From NCBI GenBank assembly GCA_002482865.1, contig DLGU01000075.1, positions 536 to 11,696 on the forward strand: a stretch of DNA of 11,161 bases, written 5' to 3'. Under the pieces are notes generated by a model that was not told the origin of the DNA, ran no database searches, and saw only the letters and a program-made list of their open reading frames with translations. The DNA is from Porphyrobacter sp. UBA7686. GTDB lineage: Bacteria; Pseudomonadota; Alphaproteobacteria; Sphingomonadales; Sphingomonadaceae. Both the position numbers and the translations under genes were made by a program. Below, piece after piece: positions 5,847 through 11,161 of this stretch. The first letter of the stretch is position 1; each line of letters begins with the position of its first letter.

Positions 5847-8066
5847 ATGACGACTTCGGGCATCGGCCGCGCCACGCGCAGGCTTATCAGCACCACTGCT
5901 CTGACGGCCGCCGCGCTGGCTGCGATGCCACTTGCCGCGCAGGAGGCCGCTCCCACTGAAGAGGCGATCGACGATCAGGGCATCGTCGTCACCGGCCTGC
6001 GCCGCAGCGAAACGCTTCAGGATACTCCAGCTGCCGTCACCGCGTTCGATTCGCAGGCGATCAGCAATGCCGGGATCGAGCGTCCGGCCGACTTCATCGC
6101 GCTGACCCCCAACGTTACGCTGGTCGAAACCCAGAACGCGGGCAACGCCTTCGTCATCATTCGCGGGATCACCCAGAACCGCAATTCCGAGCCTTCGGTC
6201 GCAGTGATTGTTGACGGGGTGCAGCAAGTAAACCCCGCGCAATTCAACCAGGATCTGTTCGATATCGAGCAGATCGAAGTGCTCAAGGGCCCGCAAGGGG
6301 GCCTCTATGGTCGTAACGCCATCGGCGGCGCGATCATCATTACCACCAAGGCGCCGACCGACGAATTTGCGGGCAATATCACCGCGGGCGTCGACAATGG
6401 CTTCGGCTATTTCCTGCGCGGCGGGATCAGCGGGCCGCTGGCCGAGAACGTCAAGTTCCGCGTGGCTGGTTCGTACTACAACACCGACGGTTTCATCGAG
6501 AACACCTTCCTCAATGATGAAGCCGATCCGGTCGAGGATTTCAGCCTGCGCGCCAATCTGCTGATCGAAGCGACCGACAAGCTGACCTTCGATCTGCGCG
6601 GGTCGATGAACCAGCTCCGCACGCAGGGGCTCTATTACAACATCGTCAATGACGTGAACACGGTTGCGCCGGTGCGGGTGAACAACCCCGGCCAGAACGA
6701 CCGCGATATCTACAATGCGGCGCTGAAGATCGAATACGCCGGTGACAACGCGGTGTTCACCTCCATCTCGTCCTACGACACGGTCAAGGAAGTGCTGACT
6801 GGCGACGCCTTCGACTTCCTGCCGATCCCGGACAGCTTCTTCTTCAACCTGTTCGAAGCCATCATCGGGCCCGGTCAGGGGTTTGACCTCAACCAGAGCC
6901 AGTATCTCAACGTGAAGGCCTTCAGCCAGGAAGTGCGTCTCGCCTCGCCCGAGGATGGCCGCGCCTTCAACTGGATGGCCGGTGGCTACCTGATCGATAC
7001 CACGCGCTTCATTTCGACCGGCAACATGATCGATACGAACAACGGGGTGTTCCCGGTGTTCCGCTCGCCTTCGACCAATCCGCTCAACCCGCAATTCTCC
7101 TATCTGGCCGATGGTCAGGAGAACTTCGCCTGGGCGCTGTTCGCCAATGCGGGCTATGAATTCTCCGATCAGTTCCGCGTCGATGCATCGCTGCGGTATG
7201 ACCGTGACAAGCGCCGCCAGACCACGCTGACCCCGCAGGGCTTCCTGCCCGTGGTGCCCGGCGTGCCGCAGGCGCAGAGCGGCGAGGTCCGCACCGCGAT
7301 CTTCGACGATTGGCAGCCCAAACTGACCCTGACCTATGAGCCGACCCCTGACCTGACCATCTATGGCGGTTACAGCCGGGGCTTCCGTTCAGGCGGGTTC
7401 AACCAAACCGGTGTCGGCGCGGAAGCTTCCGCCGCCGCAATCGTCGGCGTGGGCGACATCTTCCGCGCGGAAACCGCCGATACCTTCGAGATTGGCGCCA
7501 AGGCGCAGCTCGGCCCCGTCCGTCTGGCAGGCGCGGCCTACACCACGCTGTCGAAGAACTCGTACTTCTTCGTCTTCCTCGCCCAATCCTCAACCCAGAA
7601 CCTCGGCAACATTCCCGAGACCCGCCTCAACGGCTTCGAGCTGGAAGCGACCGCGGAAATCCTGCCCGATTTCGACATCAACGCCGCGATTGGCGTGACC
7701 GATAGCGAGATCAAGGACTTCCCCGACGCGAGCGTGATCGGCAACAAGGCGCCGCAAATCTCGAACTATACGCTCAACCTCGGCGCGCAATATGCCGGTG
7801 CGATCAGCGACACCGTCGATGCGCTGGTGCGGATCGATTACCGCCGGACGGGCAAGACCTGGTGGGAGCCGTTCAACACCACGGTGCGCCAGCCGGTCGA
7901 TATTGTTGACGCGCGCGCGGGCGTGACGCTGGCCAATGGCGTCTCGCTCACCGCCTTCGCGCAGAACCTGTTCGACGAGACCTACAACGCCGAATTCTCG
8001 CCCGGCGGCTTCGTGTTCCGCGCCCGTCCGGCGCGCTACGGCTTTGAAGTCGGCTACAAATTCTAA
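5847..8066 (+). CDS. TonB-dependent outer-membrane receptor
   Basis: This 739-residue protein has an N-terminal signal peptide (about residues 1-31, ending LAA), a TonB-box-like IVVTG (46-50), a plug domain (about 55-170, with [14 protein letters not shown] and [18 protein letters not shown] at 146-163), and a long 22-strand-type barrel ending in the aromatic GYKF typical of outer-membrane proteins. Such receptors carry substrates too large or too dilute for porins across the outer membrane using TonB energy; in sphingomonads many serve catabolic operons rather than iron uptake. No siderophore-specific N-terminal signalling domain is present. ATG 5847 follows GGGGAGAGAG. It is the first gene of the operon behind operator B, with WrbA starting 13 bp after its stop. 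It is presumed to import the inducer/substrate, whose nature is unknown. Confidence 0.95.
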   Translation: MTTSGIGRATRRLISTTALTAAALAAMPLAAQEAAPTEEAIDDQGIVVTGLRRSETLQDTPAAVTAFDSQAISNAGIERPADFIALTPNVTLVETQNAGNAFVIIRGITQNRNSEPSVAVIVDGVQQVNPAQFNQDLFDIEQIEVLKGPQGGLYGRNAIGGAIIITTKAPTDEFAGNITAGVDNGFGYFLRGGISGPLAENVKFRVAGSYYNTDGFIENTFLNDEADPVEDFSLRANLLIEATDKLTFDLRGSMNQLRTQGLYYNIVNDVNTVAPVRVNNPGQNDRDIYNAALKIEYAGDNAVFTSISSYDTVKEVLTGDAFDFLPIPDSFFFNLFEAIIGPGQGFDLNQSQYLNVKAFSQEVRLASPEDGRAFNWMAGGYLIDTTRFISTGNMIDTNNGVFPVFRSPSTNPLNPQFSYLADGQENFAWALFANAGYEFSDQFRVDASLRYDRDKRRQTTLTPQGFLPVVPGVPQAQSGEVRTAIFDDWQPKLTLTYEPTPDLTIYGGYSRGFRSGGFNQTGVGAEASAAAIVGVGDIFRAETADTFEIGAKAQLGPVRLAGAAYTTLSKNSYFFVFLAQSSTQNLGNIPETRLNGFELEATAEILPDFDINAAIGVTDSEIKDFPDASVIGNKAPQISNYTLNLGAQYAGAISDTVDALVRIDYRRTGKTWWEPFNTTVRQPVDIVDARAGVTLANGVSLTAFAQNLFDETYNAEFSPGGFVFRARPARYGFEVGYKF

Positions 8067-8079
8067 AGGAAACGCGACC

Positions 8080-8682
8080 ATGACCAAGGTGCTGGTGCTC
8101 TACTATTCGAGCTATGGCCATATCGAGGCGATGGCCGCTGCGGCTGCCGAAGGCGCTGCCAGCGTTCCCGGCACCGAGGTGTTCGTGAAGCGTGTTCCCG
8201 AATTGGTGCCCGATGAGGTCGCCAAGGGTGCGGGGATCAAGCTCGATCAGGCGGCCCCCCTTGCCGACCCGAACGAGCTGGCCGACTATGACGCAATCAT
8301 CTTCGGCACCCCCACCCGCTTTGGCAACATGGCCGCGCAGATGCGCAACTTCCTCGATCAGACGGGCGGGCTGTGGTTCAGCAAGGCGCTGGTCGGCAAG
8401 GTGGGGAGCGTGTTCGTCTCCACCGCCAGCCAGCACGGCGGGCAGGAGACGACCATCACCTCGTTCCACACCACGCTGCTGCATCATGGCATGGTGATCG
8501 TTGGCCTGCCCTACACCTTCGAAGGCAATGCCGAGATGGGGGAAATCAGCGGCGGCACCCCCTATGGCGCATCCACGCTGGCTGGTAACGACGGGAGCCG
8601 GATGCCGAGCGCCAACGAGCTGGCCGGGGCCCGCTTCCAGGGCGCCCATGTCGCCACCATCGCGGGCAAGCTGGCCGCCTGA
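8080..8682 (+). CDS. wrbA: WrbA-type NAD(P)H:quinone oxidoreductase (flavodoxin fold)
   Basis: At 200 residues it matches the length of E. coli WrbA (198). The FMN phosphate loop is [12 protein letters not shown] (8-19). [24 protein letters not shown] (76-99) and [12 protein letters not shown] (114-125) are the conserved WrbA flavin-contact loops, and [13 protein letters not shown] (157-169) is also characteristic. The family reduces quinones to hydroquinones with two electrons from NAD(P)H, avoiding semiquinones; it is cytoplasmic and usually tetrameric. ATG 8080 follows AAGGA, which overlaps the receptor stop codon, so translation is probably coupled. Its place in a catabolic operon suggests that a quinone is a substrate or by-product of the pathway, though WrbA can also be a general stress enzyme. 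Confidence 0.94.
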   Translation: MTKVLVLYYSSYGHIEAMAAAAAEGAASVPGTEVFVKRVPELVPDEVAKGAGIKLDQAAPLADPNELADYDAIIFGTPTRFGNMAAQMRNFLDQTGGLWFSKALVGKVGSVFVSTASQHGGQETTITSFHTTLLHHGMVIVGLPYTFEGNAEMGEISGGTPYGASTLAGNDGSRMPSANELAGARFQGAHVATIAGKLAA

Positions 8683-8711
8683 ACGAATTTGGGAATGATG
8701 GAGTGAGCACG

Positions 8712-9257
8712 ATGACGAAAATTCTGGCCAATCGCCTGCACCACACTGCCTACGTGACCAAAGACCTGGAGGCCACCCGCGCCTTCTACGAAGACATTCT
8801 CGGCTTCCCGCTGATGGCGACCTATTGCGAAAAGGACGAGCTGTTCGGCAAGGAGCGCGTCTATTGCCACGTGTTCTTCGAACTCGCCGATGGCAGCGCG
8901 CTGGCCTTCTTCCAGTTCGCTGATCCCGGCGATCAGGCCGAGTTCGGCCCCGAAATGCCGTCGAGCCCGTTCATCCACATCGCTTTGCAGGTCGATGCCG
9001 ATGGGCAGGCCGAATTGCAGAAGCGCATCGCCGCCGCCGGGATTGTCGAGCCGCAGACCTATGTGCTGGAGCATGGCTATTGCCGCTCGCTCTATGTCAC
9101 CGATCCCAACGGCATGATCATCGAGTTCACCTATGATGATCCGCGCGCAGCCCCGCTCGATGCCGATCGCCGCGCGTCGGCCCATGCCGAACTGAAGCGC
9201 TGGCTCGGCGGGCAGCACCACAACAACAACCCGTTCCGCGCCGAAGAAGCCGCCTGA
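8712..9257 (+). CDS. VOC-superfamily (glyoxalase/extradiol dioxygenase fold) protein
   Basis: This 181-residue protein has two paired beta-alpha-beta-beta-beta modules of the vicinal-oxygen-chelate fold. The first opens RLHHTAYVTKDLEATRAFYEDILGF; the second holds FIHIALQV and ends YVTDPNGMIIEFTYD. Likely metal ligands are H11, H89 and E138, with Q68 (FFQF) as a possible fourth, similar to the His/His/Glu sets of extradiol dioxygenases and glyoxalases. The family includes dioxygenases, lactoylglutathione lyases, epimerases and thiol transferases, so the reaction is unassigned. The start is uncertain: GTG 8703 is in frame three codons upstream, but ATG 8712 has GGAG at 8700-8703 with 8-nt spacing and is preferred. 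It is 29 bp after WrbA. The context suggests oxidation or isomerisation of the imported compound. Confidence 0.87.
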   Translation: MTKILANRLHHTAYVTKDLEATRAFYEDILGFPLMATYCEKDELFGKERVYCHVFFELADGSALAFFQFADPGDQAEFGPEMPSSPFIHIALQVDADGQAELQKRIAAAGIVEPQTYVLEHGYCRSLYVTDPNGMIIEFTYDDPRAAPLDADRRASAHAELKRWLGGQHHNNNPFRAEEAA

Positions 9258-9285
9258 TTGCTTGGCCGTGGGGGCGCATGTGAGC

Positions 9286-10107
9286 ATGGCTGCCCCCAAG
9301 GCGAACAACGTGGCTGATGATCCGGTGAGCTACGGCGAGGTTGCCGTCGCGGGCGGCACCCTGCCGATCTGCATGGCAGGCGAGGGCGCGCCCGTCATCC
9401 TGCTCCACGGCTGGACGCTTGATCACCGGATGTGGACGCCGCAGGTGGCAGGGCTGGCGGGCGATTTCTTCCTCGTCATGCCGGATCGGCGTGGCTGCGG
9501 GCGCGCCACCGCGCCGCCCGATCTGATGCGCGAGGCCGAAGACGTTATCGCCATTGCCGACTTCCTCGGGTTCGAGCGGTTCGCGCTGGTCGGCCTGTCG
9601 CGCGGCGCGGTGGTCGCGCTGGATGTGGCGCGGCGGTACGGCTCGCGGCTGACGGGGCTGGTGGTGTCCGGCGCGCCGCTGCCCGCTCTGGTACCGCGTG
9701 AGGAGGTGATCGACCTTGACCGCTTCCGCGCGCTGGCCGCTGTTGGCGATCTGGAGCGTTTGCGGGCCGAATGGTCGCGCCATCCGCTGATGCAGACCCA
9801 TTCGCCCGCCGCCCGCGCGCTGATGTTCGAAATCCTCGCCGATTACGATGGCCGCGATCTCCTGACGCCGAGCCAGACGCCCGGCTTCCCGCGTGAGGCG
9901 CTCGCCATGCTGGCGATGCCGGTGCTCAGCCTGACCGGCGTGTATGACACCCTGTGGCGGCGCGAATGTGCGCGGGTGCTCGGCGCGGTTGCGCCGCGCG
10001 CGCGGCATATGGAAATCCCGCAGGCAGGCCACCTCGCCAATGCTGACAACCCGGCGGCCTTCAATGCCGCCATCGCCCAGTTCCTCACGCCAAAGGCCCC
10101 CGCATGA
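9286..10107 (+). CDS. Alpha/beta hydrolase
   Basis: This 273-residue alpha/beta-hydrolase-fold enzyme has an intact catalytic triad. The oxyanion motif is LLHGWTLDHRMW (HG at 41-42), the nucleophile is S105 in VGLSRGAV, the acid is D221 in GVYDTLW, and the base is H249 in QAGHLAN. The length and the cap region between about 130 and 205 match the 3-oxoadipate enol-lactonase, ring-cleavage C-C hydrolase and carboxylesterase group. The substrate could be an ester, lactone or ring-cleavage product. The start is ambiguous: TTG 9262, GTG 9268 and GTG 9280 are in frame upstream, and the ATG is preferred although only a G-run lies ahead. It is about 28 bp after the VOC gene, and its stop overlaps the next start in ATGA (10104-10107). 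Confidence 0.88.
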   Translation: MAAPKANNVADDPVSYGEVAVAGGTLPICMAGEGAPVILLHGWTLDHRMWTPQVAGLAGDFFLVMPDRRGCGRATAPPDLMREAEDVIAIADFLGFERFALVGLSRGAVVALDVARRYGSRLTGLVVSGAPLPALVPREEVIDLDRFRALAAVGDLERLRAEWSRHPLMQTHSPAARALMFEILADYDGRDLLTPSQTPGFPREALAMLAMPVLSLTGVYDTLWRRECARVLGAVAPRARHMEIPQAGHLANADNPAAFNAAIAQFLTPKAPA

Positions 10108-11161
10108 CCAAGCGTTTCCTCACCACCCATGTCGGCAGCCTGCCGCGCCCTGAAGCTCTGCTCGATCTGGTGTTCAAGCGTGAGGGCGGGGAGCCCGTGT
10201 CCGAAGCCGATTTCGATGCGGCTGTGGAAGAGGCCACGGCCTATGTCATCAAGCGCCAGATCGAAGCCGGGGTCAGCATCGTCAATGATGGCGAGCAGTC
10301 CAAGCCGAGCTACGCCACCTATATCAAGCACCGCTTGTCAGGCTTCGGCGGTGAGGCGGGGCAGTACGAATTCGCCGATCTCGAAGCCTTCCCCGGCGCC
10401 AAGGCGCAGGTGTTCGGCAACAAGGGCCGTGCCAAGCGTTCTGCGCCTGCCTGCACCGCGCCTATCACCGTGATCGACATGGAAGCCCCGCGCATCGATG
10501 CCGAGCGCCTCGTCCGCCTCGCCAATGGCCACGCCACCTTCATGTCCGCCGCCAGCCCCGGCGTCACCGCGCTGTTCTTCCCCAACCAGTTCTACGCCAG
10601 CGACGAGGAGTACGTCTTCGCCCTCGCCGAAGGGCTGCGCCACGAATACGAGACCATCGCGGCGGCCGGGATCACCCTGCAAGTCGATTGCCCCGACCTT
10701 GCGATGGGCCGCCATGTGCAATTCACCCACCTCTCCCTTGAAGACTTCCGCAAGCGCATCGGCATGAACATCGCCGCGCTGAACCATGCGGTGCAGAATA
10801 TCCCGGCCGAGCAGCTGCGGATGCACCTGTGCTGGGGCAACTACCCCGGCCCGCATCACTGCGACGTGGCGCTGGGCGAGATTGCCGATATCGTCTGGAC
10901 CGCCAAGCCGCAGACCGTGCTGATCGAAGGCGCCAACCCGCGCCACGCGCATGAATTCGCCTTCTTTGCGGAGCACAGACTGCCCGATGGCAAGGTCCTG
11001 TGCCCCGGCATGGTCGAACCGCAATCGCCCTATATCGAGCACCCGGATCTGATCGCCCAGCGCATCGGCCGCTATGCCGATCTGCTCGGCGCGGAGCGGG
11101 TGATGGCGGGGGTCGATTGCGGCTTCTCGGTCCACGCGGGCAGCAATGCGCTCGACCCCGA
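10104..11161 (+). CDS. MetE C-terminal-like zinc methyl/alkyl-transferase, truncated by window end
   Basis: The frame stays open from ATG 10104 to the window edge (352 codons), so the C-terminus is missing. It begins TTHVGSLPRP, the usual start of the stand-alone 'cobalamin-independent methionine synthase II' proteins, and lacks the N-terminal half of full-length MetE. The zinc-thiolate set is visible: H241 and C243 (MHLCWG), E275 (LIEGANPR) and C339 (GVDCGF), matching His641, Cys643, Glu665 and Cys726 of E. coli MetE in order. LQVDCPDLA (192-200) replaces the QIDEPAL stretch of MetE. Related proteins include core MetE and epoxyalkane:coenzyme M transferase, which attach a carbon group to a zinc-bound thiol. 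In this operon a catabolic demethylation or thiol-transfer role is more plausible than methionine synthesis (inference). The 4-bp ATGA overlap with the hydrolase stop implies coupled translation. Confidence 0.88.
   Translation, partial: MTKRFLTTHVGSLPRPEALLDLVFKREGGEPVSEADFDAAVEEATAYVIKRQIEAGVSIVNDGEQSKPSYATYIKHRLSGFGGEAGQYEFADLEAFPGAKAQVFGNKGRAKRSAPACTAPITVIDMEAPRIDAERLVRLANGHATFMSAASPGVTALFFPNQFYASDEEYVFALAEGLRHEYETIAAAGITLQVDCPDLAMGRHVQFTHLSLEDFRKRIGMNIAALNHAVQNIPAEQLRMHLCWGNYPGPHHCDVALGEIADIVWTAKPQTVLIEGANPRHAHEFAFFAEHRLPDGKVLCPGMVEPQSPYIEHPDLIAQRIGRYADLLGAERVMAGVDCGFSVHAGSNALDP

Noticed and set aside
5573..5956. Minus-strand open frame across the 11-bp repeats and the receptor promoter
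   Set aside because: It runs through the operator and into the receptor gene, and its protein is only a translation of the repeats.
5790..7094. Long 434-codon open frame on the minus strand opposite the TonB receptor
   Set aside because: It is antisense to a clearly recognisable receptor. Its translation is rich in charged residues without family motifs, as expected for the complement of GC-rich codons.
9127..10032. 301-codon minus-strand open frame opposite the alpha/beta hydrolase
   Set aside because: The Arg/His-rich composition and overlap with a complete catalytic triad on the plus strand mark it as a shadow frame.
10338..11135. 265-codon minus-strand open frame opposite the MetE-like gene
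   Set aside because: The plus strand carries an intact MetE-type zinc motif through the whole region. The minus-strand protein shows no recognisable domain.

Overview
The window looks like chromosomal DNA of a GC-rich alphaproteobacterium. Sphingomonadales (Erythrobacteraceae, Novosphingobium or Sphingomonas-like) is most likely. The reasons are the TonB-receptor-led catabolic operon, the dense GC-rich coding, the exported SMP-30 and M24 hydrolases, and a GTCAYCCCAGCGAAAGCTGGG palindrome of the kind scattered through such genomes. This placement is an inference from style, not from a marker gene.

Layout from left to right. Positions 1-86 (minus strand) hold the first 28 codons of a methylmalonate-semialdehyde dehydrogenase (mmsA-like). 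Positions 224-1150 (plus) encode an exported SMP-30/gluconolactonase-family protein. It converges on an exported M24 metallopeptidase (1147-2499, minus), and the two stop codons overlap. Upstream of the peptidase on the same strand is a short citrate-synthase-fold protein of the 'citryl-CoA lyase' type (2562-3344). A 102-bp divergent promoter region separates it from a class III (CaiB/BaiF) CoA-transferase (3447-4607), whose end overlaps an IclR-family regulator of the PcaR/PcaU/PobR type (4588-5418). A 428-bp non-coding stretch follows, with a REP-like palindrome pair, four 11-bp tandem repeats and a promoter/operator. A tightly packed rightward operon then runs to the end of the window: TonB-dependent receptor (5847-8066), WrbA-type quinone reductase (8080-8682), VOC/glyoxalase-fold protein (8712-9257), alpha/beta hydrolase (9286-10107), and a MetE C-terminal-like zinc methyltransferase (10104 to beyond 11161).

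The key structural signal is a doublet operator. Two 13-bp palindromes (TTCG-N5-CGAA) are separated by a 6-bp GTTGAY spacer. The doublet occurs once in the divergent region (3356-3387) and once, with identical geometry, in front of the TonB receptor (5744-5775). This links the citrate-lyase-like gene, the CoA-transferase/IclR pair and the receptor operon into one apparent regulon of the local IclR protein.

Working model (inference): an acidic, probably aromatic or quinone-related compound enters through the receptor. It is processed by the quinone reductase, VOC enzyme, hydrolase and zinc methyl/alkyl-transfer enzyme. The resulting acid is activated by the CoA-transferase and cleaved by the citrate-lyase-like protein. 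The substrate cannot be named from the sequence. The lyase-like protein lacks two of the usual citrate-synthase catalytic residues, and the MetE-like protein sits in a catabolic rather than a methionine context. These are the two most likely sources of new chemistry.
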